From contig DATIYT010000047.1 of the NCBI GenBank assembly GCA_035517495.1, forward strand, positions 145,834 to 209,833: 64,000 nucleotides of DNA, written 5' to 3'. This DNA comes from DASZHJ01 sp035517495. GTDB lineage: Bacteria > Pseudomonadota > Alphaproteobacteria > ATCC43930 > CGMCC-115725. Shown piece by piece: positions 33,778-42,235 of the stretch (its first letter is position 1; each line of letters begins with the position of its first letter). The position numbers and the translations under genes were made by a program. The notes under the pieces are model-generated. The model saw nothing but the letters and a program-made list of their open reading frames with translations, ran no database searches and had not been told where the DNA came from.

Positions 33778-34147
33778 CTTCGGCTCCATCCAGTGATATT
33801 TATTTAGTTTGGGTTCGCCCGCGCGAACGACCATCGACCCAGGTCAATTTGTTCGTTGTCCAGCGCTTGAAAATCCACCGATCAGCCGCGCCAAGAGGAG
33901 GTTATCGCTGCACGTCGCAGAATGGAATGGACCGGCCGCGCTCCTGTCCGACCAACTCCCATGAACGTCCCGCCACGCCTGATCGGGATTGAAGCATGGC
34001 GACGCGCTTTGTGGCTCGTGCGTGGCTTTTGCCTGGGTACGATTTAAGGCAGGTCCCACCGGCTTGCGCGAAGCGATGAGTGGCGGCGGCTCGATCAAGC
34101 GAGCACAAAACTGACATCCGAAGCCCTATTCGGGCAGACTGGGAAGC
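33778..34147. other. Divergent gap between GFA and GltS genes
   Basis: This 370-base stretch separates the divergent GFA and GltS genes and so must hold both promoters. No consensus promoter or palindrome is convincing by eye. The short open frames on the minus strand (33844-34098 and 33902-34117) have no recognisable motif. Confidence 0.4.
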
Positions 34148-35353
34148 ATGTCTTCAGTGATCGCGCTGCCTTTCCTTCCCTCAGTGCTTGCCGCCTGCGT
34201 CGTACTGGCGCTTGGACGACTGCTGGGACAGCGGGTGGGATTGCTGGCGCGCTTCAGCATTCCCGCTCCGATCATCGGCGGTTTGGCCTTCGCGGTTTTG
34301 GTGCTGCTCGGGGAGCATGCCATCGGCTACGAGCTGACGCTCGACACGGCCGCAAGATCGCCGTTGTTGCTGATCTTCTTCGCCATGATTGGGCTTACAG
34401 CCGACCTTACGCTGCTGCGATCGGGCGGTGCCCGTCTGGCGCGTTTTCTTGTCGCCTTATTCCCTTTCTTGGTCATGCAGAACCTCCTTGGAGTGGCCAT
34501 GGCGTACCTGCTCGGCTTCCACCCCGTGCTCGGCTTGATCACCGGCTCGATTACGCTCGTGGGCGGGCACGGCACGGGTGCCGCCTACGCCCAACGATTC
34601 GCCGAGGAGCATGACATCTTGGGTCTGATGGGACTCACCATGACCTCAGCGACGCTCGGCCTCGTCATCGGCGGCATCATCGGCGGCCCGGTTGCGGAGC
34701 GTCTGATCCGGCGGCTCCACCGCGCAGACGCCCCGGCGACCGAAGATGGCGGCGTAATCGGCGGCCCCACGAGCACGCCGGTCACGATGCTGTCGTTCAC
34801 CGCATCGCTCGGCGCCGGTTTAGCAGCGGTATTCGCGGGTCAGGCGATCGGCGAGGTATTGAAAGGCAGCGGGGTAACGGTGCCGGATTTCCTGTGGTGC
34901 CTGATAGTCGGACTCATTATCCGCAACGGCGGTGCCGCCCTTGGCGCCCGGCTGCATGATGCTGCATCCGAGCTCATCGGCTCGGTTTGCCTCTCGATAT
35001 TTCTGGCGTGGACGATGATGACATTGGACCTCGACAGCGTCATCGCCGTTGCCGGGCCGTTGCTACTGATCTTCCTGGCGCAGACTGTGTTGGTGACCGC
35101 GTGGGCCCGCTACATCGTATTCAGGATCCTCGGACGCGACTACGAGGCCGCCATCATCTCTGGCGCCTTCTGCGGCTTCGCCATGGGTGCCACGGCGACC
35201 GCGGTCGCCAATATGCAGGCGCTCACCCGCCACCACGGCCCTGCGCCGCAGGCCTTTGTGGTCGTGCCGCTGGTCGGGGCATTCTTTATCGACTTGATGA
35301 ACCTCGCGGTGCTGACTGTATTCCTCTTGCCTGGATTCATCGTGGGACGATGA
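34148..35353 (+). CDS. gltS: Sodium/glutamate symporter
   Basis: A 401-residue ESS-family inner-membrane symporter that takes up glutamate with Na+. About ten helices are visible, with two inverted repeats carrying re-entrant loops: GSITLVGGHGTGAAYAQRF (around residue 135-155) in the first half and GAFCGFAMGATATAVANMQ in the second, both family signatures. Length is typical (about 400). It is divergent from the GFA gene and convergent with the adenylate cyclase gene, with a hairpin between their stops. No operon partner. Confidence 0.93.
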   Translation: MSSVIALPFLPSVLAACVVLALGRLLGQRVGLLARFSIPAPIIGGLAFAVLVLLGEHAIGYELTLDTAARSPLLLIFFAMIGLTADLTLLRSGGARLARFLVALFPFLVMQNLLGVAMAYLLGFHPVLGLITGSITLVGGHGTGAAYAQRFAEEHDILGLMGLTMTSATLGLVIGGIIGGPVAERLIRRLHRADAPATEDGGVIGGPTSTPVTMLSFTASLGAGLAAVFAGQAIGEVLKGSGVTVPDFLWCLIVGLIIRNGGAALGARLHDAASELIGSVCLSIFLAWTMMTLDLDSVIAVAGPLLLIFLAQTVLVTAWARYIVFRILGRDYEAAIISGAFCGFAMGATATAVANMQALTRHHGPAPQAFVVVPLVGAFFIDLMNLAVLTVFLLPGFIVGR

Positions 35354-35364
35354 ATGCAAAAGGA

Positions 35365-35387
35365 AGCCCTTGCTTGCTGCGAGGGCT
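35365..35387. terminator. Hairpin between convergent gltS and cyclase genes
   Basis: AGCCCTTGC (35365-35373) pairs with GCGAGGGCT (35379-35387) over nine bases with one U-G wobble and a five-base loop TTGCT. Read on the minus strand, it is followed by TTCCTTTTGC, a short T-rich tail, so it best suits termination of the cyclase transcript; it may also act on gltS, whose stop is twelve bases away. Confidence 0.45.
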
Positions 35388-35519
35388 CGTACGGGACCTC
35401 CCATGTCGAACGAGTCATCGAGGGTGTCCGGGGTGAACGCACGCACATCCGCTCTTGCACCGCCAAGCGGGCATTATTCGCCATGATCGCTAGGTCTGAG
35501 ATGGTGCCAAAAGGAGAGC

Positions 35520-37151
35520 TCAACCTCTGAGTTGGTCAAGCACCTCTTGGAGAATTGCAATCGCTTGCGATCTGTCCTGCTTCGAGAGGTCCACAAGGAC
35601 CCTGAGGCCGTCACGCTCCTGAAGCACGACTCTCCCGGTCTGGATCAGTTCATTGTAGGTGCCGACGACCTTGTACGTGCTGACCGGCCGCAAGAAACCC
35701 TTGACGGAGATCGGCGGCTGCTCCTCGGTCAGCACGATGTCCTGAACGAGGGCATTGGTCTCGTGTGCCAGCAGGATGCCGCCCGGCTCTGCCGATGTCT
35801 GGAGCCGCGCCGCCAAATTCACCTCGTTGCCGATGATCGTGTAGTCCATGCGGTCCTGGCTGCCGAAGTTGCCGACGGTGCAGAAGCCCGTGCTGATTCC
35901 CATCCGGATCCGAAACGGTCGCTCCAGTCCCCGATCACGCCACTGCTGCTCGAGTTCTCGCATCCGGCGCTGCATAGCGATCGCCATCGTGACGCAGGCC
36001 TTTGCGTCCTCCTTCACGCCGCGGGTCTCTGGATCGCCAAAAAAAAGCAGCATGGCGTCGCCGATATACTTGTCGATGGTGGCGCCATGTTCGAGCGCAA
36101 TGACGGACATTTCGGTGAGGTAGTGGTTGAGGACCTGAGTCAGCTCCTCGGATTCGAGGTTGTCCGTGGTCTCCGTGAAAGCTGCGATGTCCGAGAAGAA
36201 GACGGTTAGCTTCTTTCGCCGGGCGGCGATTTCGACTTGCTGCTCACCCGAGAAGATGGAGCGGTAGATCTGCGGTGACAGATACTTGGACAGTTTCGAC
36301 GAGAGCGCCTCGAGCACGCGGTTTTTCTCGTTTACGAGCGCGTTAGCCGCCTCCGTAAGCTGCTTTGCTTCGAGGAGGCGCTGTTCCGCCTGCTTCTCCT
36401 CGGTGATGTCCGTCATGATCGTCACGACGCCACCCGCATCAACCCGGCGGCGAAGGATCCTGTAGACGCGGCCGTCGGGGGCCCGATCCTCGAAGCTTTT
36501 GCCTGAGGGGTTGCGCAGGCTCTCCACGCGCCTCGCCACCATCGCATCGACATCACCCTCGCCGTAGTAGCCGTGCTCGGCCAGGAATCGCAGGAGGGCG
36601 GGATAGGGTTGGCCCGGATCGAGCAAACCGGCGGGCACTGGATACATCTCTCGAAAGCGACTGTTGCAGAAGACGATGTTCAGATCGTCGTCCGTATAGG
36701 CGAGCGCCCCCGGCATGTTGTCGAGCGCCACATGAAACCGCGCCTCGTTCCGCGCCAGCTCCGCCTCGGCCTGCTTCTGCTCGGTGATGTCCGTCATGAT
36801 CGTCACGACACCACCCGCGTCGACCCGGCGGCGCAGTACACGGTAGACACGACCATCGGGGGCCCGATCCTCGAAGCTCTTGCCCGAGGGGTTGCGCAGG
36901 CTCTCCACGCGCCTCGCTACCAACGCGTCGACGTCACCCTCGCCATAGTAGCCGTGCTCGGCCAGGAATCGCAGGAACGCAGGATAGGGTCGCCCCGGCT
37001 CAAGCAACGCGGCCGGCACCGGGTACATCTCCCTGAAGCGATTGTTGCAAAAGATGATATTCAGCTCGTCGTCCGTGTAGGCGAGCGCGCCCGGCATGTT
37101 GTCGAGCGCGATTTGCAGCCGCGTATCGAACGACCTCTTTGCGAGCGCCAC
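35520..37151 (-). CDS. Class III adenylate cyclase with two near-identical PAS domains
   Basis: A 543-residue cytosolic signalling enzyme: PAS (about 15-128), PAS (about 142-255), a short coiled linker (KQAEQRLLEAKQLTEAANAL) and a class III cyclase domain (about 300-480). The catalytic domain keeps both metal aspartates (FFSDIAAFT and KYIGDAMLLFFG), the Lys before GD that favours ATP, and the Asn/Arg pair in EVNLAARL, so it should make cAMP. The two PAS domains differ at only 10 of 115 positions and repeat with an exact 127-codon period, a recent duplication. No membrane segment exists, so the signal is probably a soluble ligand, redox or light. It converges with gltS. Confidence 0.92.
   Translation of the reverse strand: MALAKRSFDTRLQIALDNMPGALAYTDDELNIIFCNNRFREMYPVPAALLEPGRPYPAFLRFLAEHGYYGEGDVDALVARRVESLRNPSGKSFEDRAPDGRVYRVLRRRVDAGGVVTIMTDITEQKQAEAELARNEARFHVALDNMPGALAYTDDDLNIVFCNSRFREMYPVPAGLLDPGQPYPALLRFLAEHGYYGEGDVDAMVARRVESLRNPSGKSFEDRAPDGRVYRILRRRVDAGGVVTIMTDITEEKQAEQRLLEAKQLTEAANALVNEKNRVLEALSSKLSKYLSPQIYRSIFSGEQQVEIAARRKKLTVFFSDIAAFTETTDNLESEELTQVLNHYLTEMSVIALEHGATIDKYIGDAMLLFFGDPETRGVKEDAKACVTMAIAMQRRMRELEQQWRDRGLERPFRIRMGISTGFCTVGNFGSQDRMDYTIIGNEVNLAARLQTSAEPGGILLAHETNALVQDIVLTEEQPPISVKGFLRPVSTYKVVGTYNELIQTGRVVLQERDGLRVLVDLSKQDRSQAIAILQEVLDQLRG
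36348..37109 (-). repeat. Tandem 381-bp duplication of the PAS-coding segment
   Basis: Copy 1 is about 36729-37109 and copy 2 about 36348-36728, in the same reading frame. Both encode blocks such as LRFLAEHGYYGEGDV and RRRVDAGGVVTIMTDITE without change. The last dozen codons of copy 2 diverge into the coiled linker. The nucleotide copies share long identical runs, for example around TTGCGCAGGCTCTCCACGCG. Confidence 0.85.
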
Positions 37152-37206
37152 GCCTGCGAACCTCCCGCGAAGCCGACGCTGTTCCCGGCGACTAACCCTA
37201 TCTCAA

Positions 37207-38307
37207 TCAAGCGTCGTAGTGATAGTGCCTGACCGCTTCCTCGTTCCAGTCGATTCCCGCGCCCGGCCGGTCTGGGATGCTGATGCGACTGTCGGCGACC
37301 ATGTAGGGCTCAGCCAAGATCGGATTTGCCCAGTCCTGCCATTCAAGCCAATGCGCGGTTTCCGTGACCCGCATCAGGTGCGCCGCGAATTCCGGGTAGA
37401 GATGCGTGGACATCTCGATCCCGGCGCCGCCAGCAACCGCTGCCGACCGGAGCCAGCCGGTGACCCCGCCGATCCGCATGAGGTCCGGCATGAAATAATC
37501 GCCTGCCCCCAACGCAAGAGCTTGGTACAGCGCACGCGGTCCGTAAAAGTTCTCCCCGAGCTGAACGGGCGTCCGCAGTTCCTTCGCGAGTTGGGCGTAG
37601 CCCTTGAGGTTGGTGTAGGTGATCGGCTCCTCGAGCCAATAGAGTCCTTCCCCGTCGAGCGCGTGGCATCGATGCAGTGCGTCGCCCAGGCTTAAACCTT
37701 GATTGAAATCGACCATCAGCTTGATGTCGTCTCCGGCCGCGGCTCGTACGGCTTTGATTGCTTCGAGATCATCAGCGAGGTGTTCGCGGCCCAAACGCAA
37801 TTTGAGGCCCTTGAACCCGCCCTCTGCGACGAGCGCACCCGCCTCGTCGCCGAGGGTTGCGACATCGGTCAGCCAGAGTCCGTTGCTGTTGTAGGCGGGG
37901 ACCGATCCCAGTGAGCCGCCAAGCAGCGCCGCGAGTGGCATTCCCGCCGCTTTGGCAAGCGCATCCCAGGCGGCCATGTCGAGACCCGACACGGCGATCA
38001 GCGAGACGCCTTCGTACCCGATCAGATTGAGCGCTCGATGACCTCTTTGGAAGTCGTCGATCGGCCGGATCGGTTTGCCCACCCGATCTCCGGCGAGATC
38101 GCGAATGGCCGATATTATGTAGCGCATGGACTGCCTCAGGTAGGGCTCAAGATAGCTGCGTCCCACGATCCCTTCCTCAGTCTGGAGATCGATCAGAATC
38201 ACAGGCCATTGATCGAAGCGGCCGACCTTCGAGACAACGGGGCGTCGGAGCGGAATGAGCACCGACCTGAGGCTGACCGATCTGAATGTGAGCTTTTCGG
38301 CAATCAT
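37207..38307 (-). CDS. Mandelate racemase/muconate lactonizing enzyme family protein
   Basis: A 366-residue enolase-superfamily enzyme that would abstract the proton alpha to a carboxylate, most likely as an acid-sugar dehydratase or racemase. The start at 38307 follows GGGAGG. The N-terminal capping domain is followed by the barrel with metal ligands Asp200 (VDFNQG), Glu226 (LEEP) and Glu252 (LGENF), and with His302 (STHLYPEF) as general base. The other base motif reads KLR (Lys169-Leu-Arg171) where mandelate racemase has KxK. It is divergent from a TetR gene, 101 bases away, and is probably its target. Substrate unknown. Confidence 0.88.
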   Translation of the reverse strand: MIAEKLTFRSVSLRSVLIPLRRPVVSKVGRFDQWPVILIDLQTEEGIVGRSYLEPYLRQSMRYIISAIRDLAGDRVGKPIRPIDDFQRGHRALNLIGYEGVSLIAVSGLDMAAWDALAKAAGMPLAALLGGSLGSVPAYNSNGLWLTDVATLGDEAGALVAEGGFKGLKLRLGREHLADDLEAIKAVRAAAGDDIKLMVDFNQGLSLGDALHRCHALDGEGLYWLEEPITYTNLKGYAQLAKELRTPVQLGENFYGPRALYQALALGAGDYFMPDLMRIGGVTGWLRSAAVAGGAGIEMSTHLYPEFAAHLMRVTETAHWLEWQDWANPILAEPYMVADSRISIPDRPGAGIDWNEEAVRHYHYDA

Positions 38308-38385
38308 GGGCGCGCCTCCCAGCAGATCCTGATGCCTGTGCGATCTGATACCGCGGGAGCGTGGCTGTAAATTCACTGAGCAGTA

Positions 38386-38402
38386 TACTTTCGCCGAGAG
38401 TA
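38386..38402. promoter_or_regulatory. Candidate TetR operator overlapping a TATACT box
   Basis: TACTTTCGCCGAGAGTA (38386-38402) is an imperfect 17-base palindrome: 14 of 17 positions match their reverse complement. It starts inside AGTATACT (38382-38389), itself a perfect palindrome containing the -10-like hexamer TATACT, and ends seven bases before the TetR ATG at 38409. Location in the divergent gap is what is expected of a self-controlled TetR operator. Confidence 0.5.
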
Positions 38403-38408
38403 GTACCG

Positions 38409-38975
38409 ATGCCAAGATCAGCAAAAAACACCCGCCAGCGTATCCTCGACGAGGCTTACAGGCTTTTCCGCCGGAAGGGCTTTGCCCGCGTGAGCATGGA
38501 GGAAATTGCGAGCGCAGCAGGTGTCACCAAGCGCACGCTCTACTATCACTTCGAGAGCAAGGACACATTGTTGGCTGCGGTGCTTGAGGATCAACATCGC
38601 CTGGCGCTGGCGGCGTTCCACACCTTTGGCGATCGCCTCTCGGGATCCCCTCGAGCGATTATCGACGGTCTGTTTGCGGAACTCGGCGCCTGGACTACAA
38701 AGCCCCGATGGTCCGGTTCCGGTTTTACGCGTCTGGTCGTGGAGCTTGCCGACCTGCCAGGTCACCCAGCGCGGCTTATCGCCCGCCGCCACAAGACCAT
38801 GATGGAAGCGCAGTTGGCGGAGCTGCTGGCTCGGGCGCGGCTAAGCTCGCCACGCGAACGCGCACGCGAAATCTGGTTGCTGGCCGAAGGTGCGATTTCC
38901 ATGATGCTTGTCCACGGAGACCGCCGTTACATCGCAGCGGCTGCCGCGGCGGCGAAACGGCTCCTCGATCAATGA
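38409..38975 (+). CDS. TetR/AcrR-family transcriptional regulator
   Basis: A 188-residue repressor. The DNA-binding domain covers residues 1-50: RQRILDEAYRLFRRKGFARV then SMEEIASAAGVTKRTLYYHF, the textbook TetR helix-turn-helix with YYHF at its end, then ESKDTLLAAVL. The C-terminal ligand domain is helical, as usual for the family. The start at 38409 gives the standard N-terminus; the frame from 38361 adds 16 residues and would read through the palindrome. It is divergent from the enolase-superfamily gene and likely represses it and itself, with an acid-sugar-like ligand (inference). Confidence 0.92.
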   Translation: MPRSAKNTRQRILDEAYRLFRRKGFARVSMEEIASAAGVTKRTLYYHFESKDTLLAAVLEDQHRLALAAFHTFGDRLSGSPRAIIDGLFAELGAWTTKPRWSGSGFTRLVVELADLPGHPARLIARRHKTMMEAQLAELLARARLSSPRERAREIWLLAEGAISMMLVHGDRRYIAAAAAAAKRLLDQ

Positions 38976-39093
38976 AGAGGGGAGCCGCCGCATCGTTCCT
39001 TCAACGAGTCAAGAGTTCATCGGGTGCAAGAAGAAAGTGGTAGTACCTCATTTCGCGATCTGGTTGCCACGGTTGGGCCGGTAGGAGGCTTTC

Positions 39094-39729
39094 TTGCGGA
39101 TGGTGTTTGCGATTGCTCTCGTGCTGAGCTTTCTCAGCGGTTGCGGGAGACATGACGGGGAGAGATCTCGAGAGACGCCGACATCACGCCATCTCTATAG
39201 CCCCAACGGCGAGCCACTCAACGGTGGTCCGCTGGGTCAGCCAAGCTGTGAAGAGGCGATGAAACGGTGGTTCGACCGCGTCGATACCAATCAAGATGGC
39301 GTTATCGACCTAAACGAATACATGGCCGACGCGCGTCGCCAATTCGCGGCAATGGATATCGACAAGACCGGCGTCATTACATCCGATGAATTGAGCCGCT
39401 ATCGCGCGACCTACGACACGGCGTCAGTGCCAGGACCGGCAGCGGAGGGGTCGCAAAGTTCCGCGCAGGGGGCTCCATACCAGCGCGGAGCGCAGCGGAA
39501 GCAGGGCGGCACGCAGTCCCGCAATTCGCCCTCCGCGGGCGGTCGCACGAACCTCGATACCGATGAACCCGATCCAGTCATGGCTGCCGATGTTCACCTC
39601 CAGTTCAAAGTCACCCTGGCAGATTTTCTGTCTTATGCGGAGCGCGAGTTTAACGAACTTAATGGCAAGCACGATGGTCGCCTCACGAAGGCCGAAGCAC
39701 TGACTCTGTGCCAAAGTCATCAACGGTAG
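39094..39729 (+). CDS. EF-hand lipoprotein
   Basis: A 211-residue (or 209-residue) exported Ca2+-binding protein. The N-terminus is a lipoprotein signal, with hydrophobic residues then lipobox LSGC and a lipidated Cys near residue 17. Two 12-residue EF loops are clear: DTNQDGVIDLNE and DIDKTGVITSDE. A third, NGKHDGRLTKAE, near the C-terminus lacks the first Asp. A disordered Gln/Ser/Gly linker joins them. The TTG at 39094 is five bases after AGGAGG, whereas the ATG at 39100 is eleven bases away; I favour TTG slightly. No operon partner is evident. Confidence 0.75.
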   Translation: MRMVFAIALVLSFLSGCGRHDGERSRETPTSRHLYSPNGEPLNGGPLGQPSCEEAMKRWFDRVDTNQDGVIDLNEYMADARRQFAAMDIDKTGVITSDELSRYRATYDTASVPGPAAEGSQSSAQGAPYQRGAQRKQGGTQSRNSPSAGGRTNLDTDEPDPVMAADVHLQFKVTLADFLSYAEREFNELNGKHDGRLTKAEALTLCQSHQR

Positions 39730-39858
39730 TTTCCACTTGTCGGCGTCAGGTCAGCTCACGCGCATCTAGCAGACATTCCTGGGCGCTTTCTGCAGGTCCC
39801 TTCGGTGCCAATAATAGAGATTAGCCACCGGTGCTCGGTGCCAGCCTCAGCACGCCGA

Positions 39859-40089
39859 TCAAAAGTCGATATTGCCCCTCTGGTGCTGGTCAAAGAGAAA
39901 GCCGCCGAGCAATCCGGCACCGGCGCCAACAGCCGCACCCAAAGCGGCGTTGCCGCCAATCGCACCCAGAGCAGCGCCACCCGCCGCACCTATCGCGGTG
40001 CCGCTCACTGCGCGCGACCCCGTCGTCTCGCCGCATCCGGCCAGCGCCAATCCCGCGACCAGTGCCAGAGTGATTGCCTTAAATCTCAT
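39859..40089 (-). CDS. Glycine-zipper outer-membrane lipoprotein
   Basis: A 76-residue lipoprotein. Start at 40089 follows GGAGGAGG. The signal peptide ends in the lipobox LALAGC. The mature part is a glycine zipper: AIGAAGGAALGAIGGNAALG and GAAVGAGAGLLGG, two close-packed hydrophobic helices as in the 17-kDa surface antigen and OmpA-like 'Gly-zipper_2TM' proteins. The protein is half the usual length and ends soon after the second segment. Such proteins sit in the envelope; function is unknown. It follows the Rap1a-like gene by 19 bases on the same strand and is probably cotranscribed. Confidence 0.8.
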   Translation of the reverse strand: MRFKAITLALVAGLALAGCGETTGSRAVSGTAIGAAGGAALGAIGGNAALGAAVGAGAGLLGGFLFDQHQRGNIDF

Positions 40090-40108
40090 GGTGCGATCCT
40101 CCTCCGCC

Positions 40109-40492
40109 CTATTTGCACGGCCATGTCGACGCAAGTCCGCGAACCGCTCCGATGACCGGCGGTTCGTTCATGTACTTCTGATCCTGCTGATGGCTTGCGG
40201 CCCAGTTGTTGAAGGCTTGAATTCCCTGGTCCCGAGTCACCGTCGGTGGATAGCAGATCAAGCGCTTCAACTTTCTCCTCTCGGTGACCTGATCGTGGTA
40301 GCTCACCACGCCCAGCAAGAATCCTTCACAGAAATTCAGCGCCTGGGCCCGCAGCGGATCATCGGGCCCCACCGAGCACACCTTATAGAGATCCTCGGTC
40401 GTCTTCAGGTCGAAGTCCGCTTTGTCAACCGCACGTGCAAAGCCGGGCCACAACGCAACTAACGTCATACCGACCAAAACAGGAATCCGCAT
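40109..40492 (-). CDS. Exported Rap1a/Tai-family protein
   Basis: A 127-residue periplasmic protein. A signal peptide covers residues 1-21 (LVGMTLVALWPGFARA). The mature part shows the Rap1a/Tai pattern: TTEDLYKVCSVGPDDPLRAQ, then ALNFCEGFLLGVVSYH, RLICYPP, QGIQAFNNWAASHQ and WPCK, with four conserved Cys likely forming two disulfides. Rap1a and Tai proteins protect Serratia and other bacteria against type VI amidase effectors (Ssp1/Tae4). No T6SS gene, effector or amidase is near, so here it could be an orphan immunity protein or a domesticated homologue. It precedes the glycine-zipper lipoprotein gene. Confidence 0.75.
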   Translation of the reverse strand: MRIPVLVGMTLVALWPGFARAVDKADFDLKTTEDLYKVCSVGPDDPLRAQALNFCEGFLLGVVSYHDQVTERRKLKRLICYPPTVTRDQGIQAFNNWAASHQQDQKYMNEPPVIGAVRGLASTWPCK

Positions 40493-40799
40493 CGCGCTCC
40501 TCCCATTATTGCAGCAATGAAGATGAGTCTAGTGTTTGCTTATTGATTTTCAATCTAACCGACCCCTCCGAGATTGGATAACCGATCGAGTACGCTTCAC
40601 CCCGAGAGCAGACACGGAGCGCGCATCGTTCTGCACCCCGTTCTCGAACAGTTGCCGACTGTCCTCTAGCAACACCAAGAGAATTTCAGCCTCCCGTAAT
40701 GAGACCGTCGGTTGCGGACAATTCTTTGTTGCTTGGCAACGAGCTTTTGACCTCATGCCACGTGACGAATTCCGCAGGGAGCGGGACATGCCCTAGGAA
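40493..40799. other. Gap without a supported gene
   Basis: This 307-base stretch lies between two minus-strand genes. Overlapping frames on both strands (40536-40796 plus; 40550-40789 minus) are Arg/Ser-rich, lack ribosome sites and resemble no family. The end nearest 40500-40560 is A/T-rich and presumably holds the promoter of the Rap1a-like gene. Confidence 0.4.
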
Positions 40800-41831
40800 T
40801 CAGCGAGCAACCGTCGGCAGGGATACGCGGATGCGTCGCGAAAATTCCGGCTCCGGCGCGCCATCGGCCGCTTCGACGGCCTCGTTGATCCGGGAGAGCC
40901 GCTGCAATTCGTCGAAAGGTAGGGTCGTGTCCAGGCGCCCCGAGTGGTAGAGGTAGCTGTCGACCAGGCCGTTGAGGAAATGGCGGATGTCCCACTGTCC
41001 CTTTCGCCCGGCGGCGTTCGCGTAACGAATGATGTTGATGGTGCAGCTGTTGGTCAGCAAGTCATAGAACTCTGGCCGATCGGCGAGTTCGTTGATCCGC
41101 GCCAGATAGACCATCAACAGCCGCCGCGCGTCGTCGGGCGAGGTGTTGAGGTGATAGAGGTAGACCGCCTCTCGACGGTGGATGGCGCGTACACCCACGA
41201 GGTCACGCTCCTCACCCACCACGTAAATCAGCTCGAATTGTTTGAACATGGAGGGGATCGGCTCGAAGCCACGGCCTACCTCCGGCCGCGCCTCGATGGA
41301 AATGCTCAGGGGGGAGGCGTTGTCGAAGATGAAACTAACGAACGTGTGCCCTATCAGCCTTTGCCCTTTGCTCCAGCGCGCGATCAGTCCTTCGCTCCAG
41401 TAGGACACGTAGAAATCCAAGCCGATCAAGTGGGAGAGATCAATTTCGCGCTCTTCATAGTGGACCGTGAAGTCGCTCCGGCTGCGGTAGTCGAAGTTGC
41501 GGACGCCCGTCAGACGCACACGGTCCCCCTCGATAAACGCCCGCGGCATCACGGCAACCTCCGTGCGCCAGTTCCGATCGTGCGAGGGAGTGATGGTCAG
41601 CCACCAGGCAATGACCCCGAGCACCAGCGCGAACGCCACCGCCGGCATGCGCCGCCGGCGCGACAGCCAGAACGCCCAGATAGCGAATGCCGCAAACGCC
41701 ACCGCCAATCCCAACCGCAGCTCGGGCCACGGCAGATTCGAAAAATAGATGGCGAGCGTAGTCCATGTGATGACGACGATCCGGACCAGAAGGTTGATTC
41801 CGGCGATCAACCAGCGGAGCAACGTCGACAT
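40800..41831 (-). CDS. DUF4105 (Lnb N-terminal periplasmic-like) membrane protein
   Basis: A 343-residue protein. The start at 41831 gives an N-terminus with three hydrophobic helices (roughly 10-30, 35-53, 62-80), followed by a large domain. That domain matches DUF4105: GHTFVSFIFDNASPLSISIE (split at the His) and LLTNSCTINIIRYANAAG contain the conserved His and Cys that suggest a papain-like catalytic pair. The Lnb lipoprotein intramolecular transacylase carries a related domain, so a lipid-modifying or thiol acyltransferase role in the periplasm is possible (inference). Longer frames to 41957 lack support. The antisense frame 40944-41855 is a shadow. Confidence 0.8.
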   Translation of the reverse strand: MSTLLRWLIAGINLLVRIVVITWTTLAIYFSNLPWPELRLGLAVAFAAFAIWAFWLSRRRRMPAVAFALVLGVIAWWLTITPSHDRNWRTEVAVMPRAFIEGDRVRLTGVRNFDYRSRSDFTVHYEEREIDLSHLIGLDFYVSYWSEGLIARWSKGQRLIGHTFVSFIFDNASPLSISIEARPEVGRGFEPIPSMFKQFELIYVVGEERDLVGVRAIHRREAVYLYHLNTSPDDARRLLMVYLARINELADRPEFYDLLTNSCTINIIRYANAAGRKGQWDIRHFLNGLVDSYLYHSGRLDTTLPFDELQRLSRINEAVEAADGAPEPEFSRRIRVSLPTVAR

Positions 41832-42235
41832 AAGCCGGCCACTTTCCTTCAGTGAATTTCGTTCAAACTCGGTCCGCGGCAGACAATACAAAATCGACGT
41901 CGCTTGGGCGTCGACGACCAAAGGGCGAGCGCCCGTGCGCGCGACACATCGGCCCAATCAACCTATGGCAAACCGCCTGGGTTTCAATGGCCGACTAAAG
42001 TCGGGAGTGAACGCGCCATCGTTTGCACATCGTTTTCCCATGGCAAACGCACTTCTTGCGCCAGGCAGGAGCGGAAAAAGATACTGTGGGCGTGTTTTCG
42101 ACTGCGCGATAACATGCACCCGACAGTGCGTTCGACGTCGCAGGACTCCTGGCAAGCGGCGGAGCGAGGCAGGCGTAGACGTATGAGATTGGCGCTGAGG
42201 CGGGTGCGTGGCGGATTGCGTCGACAGGCTCTACG
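41832..42235. other. Divergent gap, no gene recognised
   Basis: This 404-base gap lies between the divergent DUF4105 and AI-2E-type genes. Two similar stretches (TATGGCAAACCG near 41964 and CATGGCAAACGC near 42040) stand out slightly, but they are too short to call a repeat. Short frames in it lack ribosome sites. Confidence 0.35.

Noticed and set aside
32326..33807. 493-codon plus-strand frame over the amidohydrolase and GFA genes
   Set aside because: Both minus-strand genes carry full metal-ligand patterns; this frame shows none and has Arg/His-rich shadow composition.
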